Notes under the pieces: generated by a model
Databases searched by the model: none
Seen by the model: only the letters and a program-made list of their open reading frames with translations
Told to the model about the DNA's origin: nothing
Shown here: positions 1 to 11,762 of the stretch, piece by piece
How the letters are laid out: each line of letters begins with the position of its first letter
How positions within the stretch are numbered: position 1 is the first letter of the stretch
Program-made: the position numbers and the translations under genes
Origin: Cheiracanthium punctorium
Taxonomy: Eukaryota > Arthropoda > Arachnida > Araneae > Cheiracanthiidae
DNA length: 64,000 nucleotides
Assembly (NCBI GenBank): GCA_038373885.1
Contig: JAWZYV010000069.1
Span: forward strand, 62,001-126,000
Reading direction: 5' to 3'

Positions 1-175
1 GACATGACAACGAGCGTTGTCATGCAGCACGAGAGGAAGATTGTTTTGCAATAAACGTGGACGTTAGCGCCGCATAGCCGGAAGCAGATGGTACTGAGGA
101 ATCCGCAACAGCAATCTGCGTTGACAGTTTGTCCTGTACGGAATGCGTAAGAATCACACCCATCGTGCAATCGTT
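1..175 (-). pseudogene. Mariner-family transposase fragment, cut by the window edge
   Basis: Reading the minus strand gives GVILTHSVQ and then, in another frame, RPRLLQNNLPLVLHDNARCHV at the left edge, with a stop after MRR. The L-H-D-N-A-R-C-H-V block is the region around the second catalytic Asp of mariner (DD34D) transposases. A frame change and a stop show that it is dead. The part carrying the third Asp would lie left of the window. Confidence 0.7.
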
Positions 176-385
176 CTATACGGTAATACCCTTTCACCAC
201 AAGCTTCCAGTAATCCTCAATATCATTCTGCTTCATTTTTGCCAAATGTAACCTCTATTTTAAGCCTCGACCGCTGATCACCTTTTGAAAACATGCTTTA
301 GAGTAATGGAAATAAAACTTCACTTTAACACCATTCAGCAACTACCCTTCTGTTGTTGTTGTTGTTGTTGCTTATCCTCTTTAAA

Positions 386-405
386 GATCTGACATAAGTC
401 AGATC
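386..405 (-). other. Perfect hairpin across the retrotransposon stop codon
   Basis: gatctgac (386-393), a 4-base loop, and gtcagatc (398-405) form a perfect 8-bp stem that includes the TGA stop (399-401). Only about 15 bases separate it from the CAA tail. 3'-end stem-loops recognised by the RT are known in several LINE families; that role here is inference. Confidence 0.6.
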
Positions 406-1997
406 AACTCCAATAGATTGTTGACCGACAGAAAGTCTATAACTAAAAGGGGAGCAGATGTTAAGTCCTCCTTAGAAAGTCCGACGCAACTCAGTATGTG
501 CTCTGGAGAGGCTGGATGATCACAGCATTTCTTGCAAGTGGGGTGGAATTTTTTGCCATGTTCGTACGAAAGACACTTTAGGTGGCCACTTTTAAGTCTA
601 GCAAGTGCAGTCTGGGAGCCCCGATCACATTTAATTTCCAGTAGAACGCCAGGGGATGTTCCGGTGTACCATTGGTGCGCAGGTGGAATGCGCCAAATTG
701 AATTTAATTTAGATTTTTCAATTGAGTACAGTTCTTGGTGAGTAAGCGAAACACCAGTGGTCGTTTCGTCCTCACTGCCTTCTTTTGCTAATCTATCTGC
801 AACCTCATTACCACAAATGTTAACATGTGATGGGATCCATTGGAGATGGATGTCGTGGTTCTGAGAAAGTTTCTTTAGTTTGAGCAGGATAGATATACTG
901 GTTTCATCGCCTGCAGAGGGCCAGTTACTAAGATGCTGAAATGCACTGCGGCTGTCCGATAAGATCCAAAGTTCACCAAATTCATAGTCAATAGGTAAGA
1001 TAGCATCAAGTCCAACATTTATTGCAATTAATTCGCTCCTGAAGACAGAACAAGTATCAGGGTTTCGTTGTTTTAATGAAGTCTCAAGATGAGGAGTTCT
1101 AATGTAAATACCGCTGCCAGTACGATTTTCTGTACGGCTACCATCAGTATAGACCTGCACTGCATCTTTTGGAATGTGACTAATGATTTCCAGGGCCAGT
1201 TGCCGAAGATGGTCGTCATGATGAGTTTGCTTGTTTGCAGTGGAATTCAGATCAAAGTGGAAGAAAACTTTTGGCATTCCCTCTGAGGGATCGAAACAAG
1301 ATCTCAAAGATTGAGGTTCAACCTCACGAGAGATCAGGTTTTGAGTTTCCGCCAAACTAAAAGGGCTGGATTTCTTAACTCTTTGATTATTATGCCAGGT
1401 GTGCAGAAACAAGGAAGTACGATGTTGGGAGCCATAGCTGTAAATTTTATTAAAGTATTTTACCAAGTTAGCTCTTCTTCGAAGATGCAATGGTTGTAAG
1501 TTGGCTTCAAAAAGGACTATACCAGAAGGACAGCTATTTTTAAGTCCGAGAATGATTCGAGCGGCACTCAGTTGTACACGTTCTAATTTCTGGAGATTGG
1601 TTTCAGACGCGCAGGAATAAATAGGGTAGCCATATTCCAGAATAGGTCTTATAAGCGAAATATATGTGGTTCTAAGAGTGATAGCATCAGCTCCCCAATC
1701 CCTGCCAGCTAGATATTTAAGGAAGTTAAGGCGCTTACGAGCCTTTGAAACCAGGTGGTTAATATGCTTGTTGCTGTTGAATTCAGGATCCAGGATGAAT
1801 CCTAGATACTTCGGATGTTTTTCATAGGTGAGAGGCTGGGTATCAAAATACAGCTTTGGTTTGTAGTTGTATAGATGTTTATTAGTGGTAAAAAAAGTCA
1901 CAATTGATTTAGCTGGGTTGAAAGTCAATTTGTGTTCTGTTGCAAAATCAGAAAGTGCAGTCAAAGTGGAATTGAGAAGTGTTTCAATGTTAGACAC
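399..1997 (-). CDS. C-terminal part of non-LTR retrotransposon ORF2: RT thumb, RNase H, CCHC-like end
   Basis: This is 532 open codons; the frame enters from the truncation point, and the first codon (GTG at 1997) is not a real start. Residues 1-60 follow the lost catalytic Y-x-D-D box (LTFNPAKSIVTFF, then YLGFILD). Residues 60-210 are the thumb/connection (LRTTYISLIRPILEYGYPI and LERVQLSAARIILG). Residues 275-410 form an RNase H with its acidic residues: YTDGS, RSELIAI, SDSRSA and GNEVADRLA. The C-terminal 40 residues contain C-x2-C and H-x4-C (CKKC, PEHILSC), as in many arthropod jockey/I/R1 proteins. It cannot retrotranspose itself because the endonuclease and the RT palm are missing. Confidence 0.88.
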   Translation of the reverse strand: MSNIETLLNSTLTALSDFATEHKLTFNPAKSIVTFFTTNKHLYNYKPKLYFDTQPLTYEKHPKYLGFILDPEFNSNKHINHLVSKARKRLNFLKYLAGRDWGADAITLRTTYISLIRPILEYGYPIYSCASETNLQKLERVQLSAARIILGLKNSCPSGIVLFEANLQPLHLRRRANLVKYFNKIYSYGSQHRTSLFLHTWHNNQRVKKSSPFSLAETQNLISREVEPQSLRSCFDPSEGMPKVFFHFDLNSTANKQTHHDDHLRQLALEIISHIPKDAVQVYTDGSRTENRTGSGIYIRTPHLETSLKQRNPDTCSVFRSELIAINVGLDAILPIDYEFGELWILSDSRSAFQHLSNWPSAGDETSISILLKLKKLSQNHDIHLQWIPSHVNICGNEVADRLAKEGSEDETTTGVSLTHQELYSIEKSKLNSIWRIPPAHQWYTGTSPGVLLEIKCDRGSQTALARLKSGHLKCLSYEHGKKFHPTCKKCCDHPASPEHILSCVGLSKEDLTSAPLLVIDFLSVNNLLELI

Positions 1998-2017
1998 GTC
2001 AGTGCTACTACCCTTCT

Positions 2018-2559
2018 AACTAGATCGACTGTTTTTTGCATTCTGCACATCGACAAGAGCGCCACCTCACCGCCCCATATACTATTTGCACATGGCCGCT
2101 CTTCTGTGAGTTTCTAGGTGAAGTTGCCATTATTTAATGTACAGCCTTCGTAGAAAGGTTATGTTTGTGAAAAATATATGCTCCTTCCACTCTAACTTCC
2201 CCGAAAATATATAATTTTAAAAAGTAAGGATGCTACATTTACACTTTATTAAATACGAATAAGGCTATATATTTGATGATTTATTTGGGAATTTGTATTA
2301 TTTATGATGAAACAACGTCATTCAAAAGAAGGAAGTTATCCGAGTCTGCTTTCTTGAGTCTGCGATCCGAGTCTATACCTGTTGAATGGGGGGGGGGGTT
2401 CATATATACATCCAACCTCTGCTTAAAAAGTTGAAACATTTAACTTGCGAAATATACTCACATATAGTGGAAAACTCGAATCACTGTCATTCAGTATAAT
2501 TACCATCCAACCTTAGGAACGTCTGAAAATATGTGTACGACTTTGAATGCGTCTTTTGG
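2018..2559. other. Upstream non-coding stretch, no gene seen
   Basis: AT-rich DNA with a G tract at about 2388-2398. I see no coding signal and no clear repeat structure. It lies upstream of the first exon recognised and is probably intron of the same gene. Confidence 0.4.
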
Positions 2560-2870
2560 ATACACTTCAGCTCGGCGGTCACGTTTAGTTGAATTTCCTC
2601 AGTCGTCGAAAACGTTTCTTTTTGTGAAACAGTGGATACTTGATCACTCCCACTCTACTGTCCTGATCTGACACCTGCAGATTACTTTATTTTTCCCTTG
2701 TTGAAGAGAGTCTTTAAAGGACATAGATTTGCGACGATTGAGGAGTGTCAACAAAACGTGACCGCCGAATTGAAGCGCACCCTAAAAGATGTCTTCCTGA
2801 GTATCCTTTTATGACGGATTGTCAAATTTATATGACAATGAATGGTAATTATTTTTAAGGATAGTGAGCC
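2560..2870 (+). pseudogene. Mariner-family transposase C-terminal remnant
   Basis: From 2656 the plus strand reads YCPDLTPADYFIFPLLK, then RVFKGHRFATIEECQ and AELKRTLKD. The P-D-L-T-P-A-D-Y-F block carries the third catalytic Asp of DD34D mariner transposases. After a frame change it ends QIYMTMNGNYF-stop at about 2858, the usual mariner C-terminus. The sequence upstream (2560-2650) is too decayed to read in one frame. No terminal inverted repeats were found. Confidence 0.75.
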
Positions 2871-3120
2871 TTGTTTGCCGATATGCATAAATACATGTCG
2901 AAAAATACGTCTTTTTAAACAGAGGTTGTATGTAAGAAACAAATAATCTGTGCTTACATAGTCAGAAGTTGATAAAATCTCAGATACTAGCTTTGCCAAT
3001 ATCGAGCTGGAGTATTATAGTTTTTTTCCTATAGTAACATCTATCGTTTTATGGACACAGCCTTCCAATGCACACAGCAACTAGTACTCATCAGCGAAAA
3101 GGTTTTTTCATTTGTTTAAA

Positions 3121-3310
3121 CTGGAGGGAAGGTATAGAACATCATTAGGAACCATAATTACACAGGAAAGTATAGGCGGCAATCAATAGGTGGCGCTGTT
3201 CACCTTACGTGCTGAGCTTGAGAACTCGCGTACAGTGCTACATATTTATTTTCGCCCATGCTTTCCTATGTAATTATGGTTCCTAACGATGTTCTCCGAC
3301 TTCCCTCCAG
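3121..3310. mobile_element. MITE with about 52-bp terminal inverted repeats
   Basis: ctggagggaa at 3121 and ttccctccag ending at 3310 open inverted arms of about 52 bp, both containing aggaaccataattaca, with only a few mismatches. The central 85 bp is unrelated and non-coding. No clear target duplication was found. The superfamily is not assigned. Confidence 0.75.
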
Positions 3311-3619
3311 GTTTGTACACCCAGTATAAAATTTATGAACTAATTTATAATGGCTTGTAAGTTAGTAATCTTATACTCATAATATTCCTTATTCCTTTCT
3401 TAACTGGCAATTGCTGAGTATCGATCCCAATGATATTGTCAGTTTAAATCTGCAATTGATGGTTTAAATTATAATCCGATACCAAAGATTGTACCTATAT
3501 CAACTACTTTACGTTCATAATTTTGTTGATAAGGATGGCATGAATTAGTACCTTTAGATTTGTTTAGCATTTACTTTGTAATTGCATATCAGTAGCTAAT
3601 ATTTACATGTTATTTTCAG

Positions 3620-3790
3620 TGCCACCGCGTCAGGCTGTGTTAATCGAGAAGTCACACAGTCGATCGGACACCCCTCCTCACCAAAATTCTCCCAGAATAC
3701 GTTTTCAAGTCACACCGCCAACAGTAGTACCACTCCTTGACCAAGAATTTCGACAATTTTTGGCGCTCGAAGGACCCGACATTAGGCAGT
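3620..3790 (+). CDS. Exon 1 seen: proline-rich non-EGF segment preceding the EGF array
   Basis: A pyrimidine/T-rich stretch ending in tattttcag precedes the exon and cagt|gtaagt follows it. The length is 171 bp, phase 1 at both ends. It encodes about 57 residues with [16 protein letters not shown] near the start and [17 protein letters not shown] at the end. It has no cysteine and is rich in Pro, Arg and Gln, so it is probably an unstructured linker between an upstream domain and the EGF repeats. The splice to exon 2 makes a Ser codon (T|CT) and reads S-C-V-R-G-T-F-G, the first repeat. The ATG at 3607 lies in the acceptor region and is not taken as a start. The call rests on splice signals, phase and open frame rather than on a recognised domain, so it is less certain than the cysteine-rich exons. 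Confidence 0.62.
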
Positions 3791-6700
3791 GTAAGTATGA
3801 TTTTTTCTCAGTTTAAAATAGAAATTTTATAGCATTTTGAAATTCGCTAGTTTCAAAAAAATATACATAAAACCCTATGATTAGATTCAAGTTGTGAGTC
3901 ATAGCACCTAGTTTAACTCATAGAAGATAGCGGGAGAAACTTTTCCAATGATTCACGCCATTCATATTGTTTATAAGTGACCTTTCTTATTAGCAAACAG
4001 AAAGGAATAATTTCCAGTTTTAATTGAAATCAGCAATGGAGGAATACCGTCAAAAGAGAAAACATAGTTAATGGGACATAAATGAAAGGTTTTTTTTATC
4101 TGTAGTACGGAAATTTTAGGGTGTAAAGTTTAAGGGAAAAAGAAGGAATTTAAAAATGTTAGTTCTGCGTCTATATATATAAAGAATAAAAAAGCCAAGA
4201 CTTTCATTGTGTGTGGGGGGGGATAGTAGTACTGCTAGCTGTAGCGTTGATCACCCCGTAGTTTGCAAGTTTTCACAATGAAGCGTGAATACAAATTCAA
4301 CAAGTTAGTTCTACTCAACCTCTATGCCGTTAGAACCTTCTAAGTCATCTAATAGATGTTGTTTTCTATTAGGCTAGAAATATAAAATGGACTATTTGAG
4401 ACATGTTAAACTAATAAGAGGCCGTCCAAATTGTGTGTAGTGGCTAGTGAACTATTTTACCACACTTCTATTGGGATCAGGTGCCATTTCGTCCGTCCTT
4501 TAACAGGAAGCAACGCTGGTCCAAATATTAGGAACCTCCATAATAAAGTGAGCAGTACTTCCGGCCTAGTAATGGCCATTCTCTGTAAACGACTACTGCC
4601 CACCATTGGGGGGGGGGGGGGGGCACAAGTTAACAAGAGAGTAAAAGACCTTTTTTTGTAAAGACTATAAAAATCTTTACTGGGTAACATCTAAAAGAGT
4701 AACTCTTTTTCTAACTTCCTAAGAGGACATTGTAAGGGTAATGTTTATTGAAATATTTGTTTTTATGTCTAGAAAAAAATGTTATTTTTATTTCACGAGT
4801 AGTATTACTTTTTCCGCTTATACTCACCTTTCAAGATAATGTATTTCAATAGAGTTAGTTGCATGCACTTTTCTGATGGCATCTCTGCAAGTAATTGCAA
4901 TAATCGATACTGAATTTTATACATATTCCGTAGACGGCTAAAGTAGGAAGGTACAGGGATCTCGCGGCTGTCGGTCTAACGGCCAGGAGTTTTGGGCGTT
5001 GTTTTTTTTTTTTTTTTTCCAGATGAAACGTGAAGCCGTATTAAAACCCCTTGAAAAAGTCCCCCGCAGAAGGCACTCTCTTACCAGACAGATACCTTTC
5101 GTGTAGGTTTGCCTTAACACAATACACACATATTGACATATCCTAAAATTAAATAAAAATAACAAAGTCCTGTAATTTTACTGGCATTTCCACGTAATTT
5201 CTGTCTCCAAAGATGCATATAGTAGTACCACACGCACGATGACTAAAATTTTAACGCAATCATAAAGCGAATATCGAGTTTAGCCTAATTACAAAAGATA
5301 GACATTCTCTTTTAAAAGACGTTAGTCGAATTTACATGAATATTTAACATCATAAAAAATATATGCTACAATTTAATTCCCTCGGTAAATTAAATATGAA
5401 CTCGGAATGCGTAATGTATCACCTAAAGGCAATTTTATCCCAACGAACGGTAAAGAGATTGCATTTTTGAAATGTTTCCTGCATCATATTTTTTCCCCCG
5501 CATAAAATTTAATTTTATTCACTTTATTGATTTCATCTTCTAGCTGAACGCACATCCCCCCCCTTTCTTATCCTTTACAGCTTTATTAGCTGTCATTAAT
5601 GGGTTTTAGATGCCACAGAAAAAAATCTTTTTTAATGAGATACGCAAGTGCCCTTTAGAACTTTTATGAAATATGTAACCTTTTCTTTACTGAAAAGATT
5701 ATCTGTTAAAGGTTTCTAGTAAATTTCTTTTCAAAGTGTTTTTTACATGTTCTTGAGTGCCACTGAAGTATTTTTTGTTAAATTAGTTTTTACATGCATA
5801 ATCAAACGGTTGGGGAGGGGGGGGTGTAATCCCTTTATCCTATATATTAAACCTATAAATTTAATGTCTGGTAAATTTGATAGAAAATGTTTATTACTGC
5901 GAAGGTAACAGTTACGTAATGGGTGAATAAAAATGAAGTTTCATAATTTTACTGGAACTTTAATTCGATATTATTAGTTTATTTTTAGTAACAGGAGCGT
6001 TTCAAGTCCCGTGTTGGACAAAATATTTTGTTTTATTTTATTCTTTATTTATGTTACTTATCATTTTTTACATGCTTTTTTTTCAGCTAAAACCAGCATT
6101 GTGAACTGAAAATGTAAAAAGGAACTTGTTATTTTCAATATATAGTTTACATTTTAAATATTCTTCCGACTGTAAAGACCTTTAGAGGTTCAGATCAGAG
6201 GATCATCGTTTAAACTTTAAACTACTGACATTATCATTGTACTTCCAGTTACAAAAGAGTTTGTGACATGCAGTTACATGATAAATTTAATAATGGGTCG
6301 TACATTAAAAAATAATAATAAATTACTTTTTAGTGTGATCCTGTGTACGAAAAATTCACATTAGTAAGATAAAGTCATATCTTTAAAATATCATTTAGTA
6401 AAAAAAAAAAAAAAAAACCTTTTTTTACGTAATATTTAATGAGATATTAAGGATTAAAAAATGAAGCTCTTTGGCAAATTATTGCTTTTAAAGAATAAAA
6501 ATTCGATTAAATTCCTCTAATTGATGGATTATGCATAAATTGAATTAAAAAGCATTTACTTCAGTTCGAATTTGAATATCAAAACCATCGATAAAAGAAA
6601 AACGACTTCACAGATTCTTGAACTCATTTTGACACACACACTAATGCAAGAAAACAAATGACAGTGGAAATACTCAGAAAATATTTTTCTTGCACTTTCT

Positions 6701-9700
6701 GCTTAATTTATACTTTCGTAATTTAAGAATTTCTCCTTGGTCCTGGGCGATAAATGCTCAAAATTGTAATATATTTATGCCTGGTGTCCCTTTTTTGGGA
6801 CGGCATTTTCTCTATTAGTTGAAAACCTTATTTGTTTTTCCTAGCCTTTATTCACGAGTATACAACCTCAACTCCACAAGATACTTTAACATGACCAAGT
6901 AGGATATTGACATTTCAATTTTTATAGACAATGATTTTAAAACAAATCATCCCTTGTTCAAGCAAGAAGTTGACACCAGAAATTTATCGATCATTTGCTG
7001 GTGTTAGCAAAATTCGAAGAAAGTCGCAAAAATATCTGGGCACAAATGGGTTAAAGTCTAAAAACTCAGTGTATATAACATTTACACAAGTGCAGTTTTC
7101 TGTAAATTATTTGTAGAGGATAGGGCTTTATATTACTAGCTTGAAATGTTTGTAGCATAAAAAATTGCTTTCAATTTTTAAATATATGGCGCTTTATAAA
7201 ATGCATGGTATAAAAAAGTTGCTTCGTCTTTATAGAAAACGTTTTGTAATTGGAAGTATAATGCTGAGCTCGATAGTTTAAAATATGTCCCTTTGATCAA
7301 ACAAATTGGAGCATCCGGTAATTTTTAGAAACATCAAGTAATAGTTTTCATTGGAGTTGAGACGTGTTCATCCCGAGCCCGGGCCCAAATTGGGCTTTGG
7401 CTCTGTAATTCACGACTGTGTTCGGGTTCGGGCGCCTTGGCCTCATAAAAAATTTCTCATTTATTGAACGTACTCCTTGTTAACCGACTTTAAAAATTTT
7501 TAAGGGAGAAATAATAAATTACAATCGTTGCCTGTAATTTGCACAAAGTAGCAGAACTTACTATATTCTATCAATGAAGTAATTACTTTTATTTATTAAC
7601 TATCCGAAATTTCGGGCTCGGGCTCTAACTTAAATGATATCGCTCAGGTGGGCTCATATTAGAATTCCTCAAAAAATGAGCCAGAATTCATCTCTAGTTT
7701 CCATGTCTCTAAAGTATTGAATTTTTGCTCAACTATGTGATTTCAAATCCATCGAGCATCAACTGACATGCGAAAATCTGTCGTAAAGTACCTTCATTGA
7801 ATAGGGGAAAGTGAGTATGAAAACAAGCACTTTTTATTCATTGGGTGTTTTCTGTTTCTAATTACAAAGAGAGGACTGATTATTATTATTATTATTTTAC
7901 TTTACTTAGATATGTTTAACCAATCTATGAACTGACAGCAGGGGTATGCCCCTGCTGTCGAAGATGGTATAAGCAAGGTGAGCATCGCATTTGGGCGGCA
8001 TTTCGAATTCAAAAACTGGGGAAAACTTGATCCAGGGCATAAAAGGGGACGCTTTTTTACCTTTGCAGGGGCGTTGCGCACACTTGGGCAGCCCCTGATT
8101 GAAATTAGTCTTCATCAGGAAAGACCTGTTTCAAAAGGGTTAAACATCTTAATACTCTTACCGTATAATGAAATTGATTTTATAGCAACCATGGTTAATA
8201 TTGTTCAAATATCGTTTGATTTTTTTTTTTTTTTTTCTGTTTTGTAGCTTGTGTTAGAGGAACATTCGGACCCGGTTGCATGTTCAACTGTGACGACTGC
8301 CAAAATGGCGGGAAATGCGATATTCGAGCTCTCAGCTGTACTTGCCAGCCTGGCTTCAAAGGTCTTCTGTGCAACGAAACATGTGCCAAGGTTTGTTTCG
8401 TTAGCTATATCTGACATGTTTACTCAAGCTAAACAAAAATAACAGGTTACAAATAAATTAATTATTTGTCTTTAATGAATTATCAGGAACTACTTGGAGC
8501 TCTTTCACCTGAGTTCGAACACCTGCATTCAATATGACTGCCAAATGTTAATATATTAAAAACTACATTAATATTAAAAACTACAATTTAATGTTTTTAA
8601 GAAAGGAGGCATATAAGTTCAATTATTCTTGTTGTCATCTTAATATCGTTATTACTTACAGAAATCGATTAATAAAATCCGGCTTTTACTTTCAACGTGA
8701 TTCAATGTATTATTAAAAATGTTAACACTTAAAATTTAATGTTTTATGTGTATATAGGAAGAGTAAATCATAAAAGGGAAATTATTTACTATATCTCGTT
8801 GAAAATAATTAATGATTTACCACCAGAATAGTCGCAATCTCAGTTGTTGCAAATCAAAAAAGTATTTGTCAAATGTTATTCTTAAAATTTTGTGTTGAGA
8901 GTTTTACAACTGGAATAAACTAACTAAGGAGACAAAATTATTTGCTTAAAAAAATTAAATAATCATGCTAAGGGGACAGATATATTAGGGGAAAGTGTGA
9001 TTAATCGGTAACTATACGTGGAGACCGGAATTGAAAAGTCGTCTTGATCACTGTTTTGGTGATTAAAAATATAGAATTTTTCAAAAATGTTCTGCAGCTT
9101 TTGTTTAAGCGGAAAAACAAAATAGAAAAGTTGTATAGGAAATACAAAACATCAAGAAAGACATTTCGTGCAATCAAGAACTTAAGTAACCATCACAGCT
9201 ATCGCTGCTTTCCAATGTAGTTCTTGTTCTGTAAAGGCAAAGCGCGATAGAGATCTGCTAAAGGGAGAAAAGCTTTACGCGCAGGACTTTTTAAGGGGTT
9301 TTAACGCGTATTCACATTACATGAGATAGCCACCCAAAACTCCAGAACTTTATAGCAATACCGCGGCGCGGTATTCCAGAACCCTGGACCTTCACACTTC
9401 AGCCATTTACCAATGTTCTGTGTCTTATTCACTTTGTCATGAGTCGACCTCCTTTTCAGCCTAGAATTGTCTTCTTTGTGGTAGCTCAGCCGTTGGAAAA
9501 GAGAGACTATAGGTATTTATTTTCAGCGTTCATTCCTACAATTTTTTTAATTTTATCTGTCTCCATAATAAGACATAATTTTATGATGAAGAATTTAATT
9601 ACATTTAAAAAATAGGCTTTGTAAACTGGATTTTTAATTATTCATAAAGCAGTTATGTGCAACATTTTTTAAAAAGTTTCATTAGCCTGTCTCTACTTAA

Positions 9701-11437
9701 TCTAAATTTCGAATTTTTAATGTTCAATGTTGTCAAATTTCAGAGCTCGAAACAGCTTCAAAACCAAAATTCGCAATCACTATACTAAATTATAATTTAA
9801 ATAATTTTATACCTTCTTGCTTTATAAAACAAAGAAACCGAAAGTGCTCCTAGACAAGGACCTGCGTGTCACGAGCAGCGCGACAGATCACTGTGACAAA
9901 TGAAATATGAAAATTACTGTTTTAAATAATCTTGTTTAGTATTTACTCATTTTTATTTGTACGCTTATTTTTTATCCCCCTCATATTAATGAAAAGTTCA
10001 TAAAACTAACTTAAACTTTCATTTTATGATTTCATTTATTTATTGAATTTAAATTTATGCTTTGATATATATGTCTGTTTTGTAATGGAATATTTATGTT
10101 ATGCATTTATTTTATGCTTGAGTTTATTGAAAGCATAAGAGATGCAATATGCATGAATAAATATGTTTCTAGATAAAATTAAAGTATACTTTTGTTTTTA
10201 AATTATTTAAAATACAGATAGTCCCAATAATTTAACAGTTTTATGTGTGTCACCAAAACTTCACCGAATAACTTGAATATTATATCCAATTTGGATTTGT
10301 TATCTCGTCACTAGATGGCAGCAGCACACATATCGTTAGTATAAATTTAGAAATTACGACTTGTTTGTTTTAGGCATCAATTTTATGTTCTTCCATTCCA
10401 TTCTAATAGATGATTTATTACAATCAAAATCGGAGGGTAAATAACTTCATGGATCTACAGAAAAAAAGTACTGCTCCTTATTAAAATCTTAGAAATTTCT
10501 ACAGAACACTGTTTAGTAATAGTCATAAACGTAAATTACAATGGAGAAAAGGGGCGACTGCCCCCCCCCCTAAAATTCAAGAAAATTCAGGTATCACCTA
10601 CTTAAAAACAGTGTTTTCTACAGTAGGAAATGTCCTCCACCCCTTCTAAGAGGAAAATGATCTTATAAAAGGTGTCCACTCATCAAGGGAAAAAAAATTA
10701 AGTATTTTTCCAGGTGGCTGGTGTCACAGTTTATGTGTGCTGGACCCGCTCCAAAAGAACATCCTGTGTGCAATGCTGTTAAATGCAGCAAAAATTCCGT
10801 TTGTGAACTGTGTTGAAGGACATTCGCACATATTCGATGTATTTTAGTTAAAAGTAGAGCAGTCTAAACAATAAAAATTAAGAAAACAAATTTTTCCAGA
10901 GATTTTAAAGTTGTTGCGAGTTACCCGGGAATGGAAAATAATTTGAGAAAAAAAAAGTAGAGAAGAGAAATTGCAATTTTTTTATGACAAAGGACATCCA
11001 TATAGCCGTATTTGTGGTGAATGCGCTTATACTGGTAGATCTAGAAAGTTGAAAAAAGCCACCTGCAAATAAATGTGCGTTCTAATATATTGCACCCGCT
11101 TTCTTTACATATTTCCTCGATAATAATGACAAAATTATTTTGTTAAAATTATTTGGCTATTTTCACAAAACATTTTCTCAATTTAACCAAATATTTTTTT
11201 TAAATAGCCAAATGTTTTGTTAATTTAACCAAACTATTTGTTTAAAGGGTTTATTTGGTTAAAATCTGCCAAATTATTTGTTTGAATCAACAAAATTTCT
11301 TTGTTAATTGGTGTTGTGCTTGCTCATTTAACAAAATTTATTTTGTTGATTTTTCTGTTATATTTTTTAACCTACAAACATTTGATTGAAAGTTTCAGAG
11401 ACAGGACTAAAGAATTTGTTTATTCAACGAAATTATC

Positions 11438-11493
<56 letters not shown>

Positions 11494-11712
11494 TGTGTGT
11501 GTGTTTATAAATCAGAAAGTGAATGTCAGGGGTTTTTTTTTCATATAAAAACTTGGTAAGATAATCCCTAATCGCATTTGCGTTAGTAATAAAATAAGTA
11601 TATGTTCTATTTCCTCAAATTTTCCATTCAAATCACATTTAGTTTATTTCACTAAGTAATACTAATACAATTCTAGCTGATTTCAGCTATTTTAAAGTGT
11701 CCGCTAGCTTTC

Positions 11713-11762
<50 letters not shown>

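Larger units (their letters stand above)
352..2006 (-). mobile_element. 5'-truncated non-LTR retrotransposon (jockey/I-like, with RNase H) with target site duplication
   Basis: On the minus strand the insert ends in a (CAA)n tail (plus-strand tgttgttgttgttgttgttg, 351-370) and starts abruptly inside the reverse transcriptase. The 11-mer actacccttct flanks it exactly at 341-351 and 2007-2017, a target site duplication typical of target-primed reverse transcription. The preceding bases also match in 2 of 3 positions. The reading frame is open over the whole insert, so it is young compared with the other elements here. At about 1.65 kb it is a 5'-truncated copy of an element several kilobases long. 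Confidence 0.9.
3791..8247 (+). other. Intron between exons 1 and 2
   Basis: 4.46 kb, AT-rich. It contains a G tract (about 4609-4622), a dispersed repeat at 4945-5075, an 18-A tract at about 6401, a c/g-rich block with gcccgggctcggg-like motifs (about 7373-7690) that may be a decayed MITE, and a hairpin at 7934-7959. No coding signal was found in the rest. Confidence 0.6.

Noticed and set aside
3607..3609. ATG as start codon of the EGF gene
   Set aside because: It lies in the polypyrimidine/acceptor region just before tattttcag|; no signal peptide follows, and the acceptor explains the open frame better.
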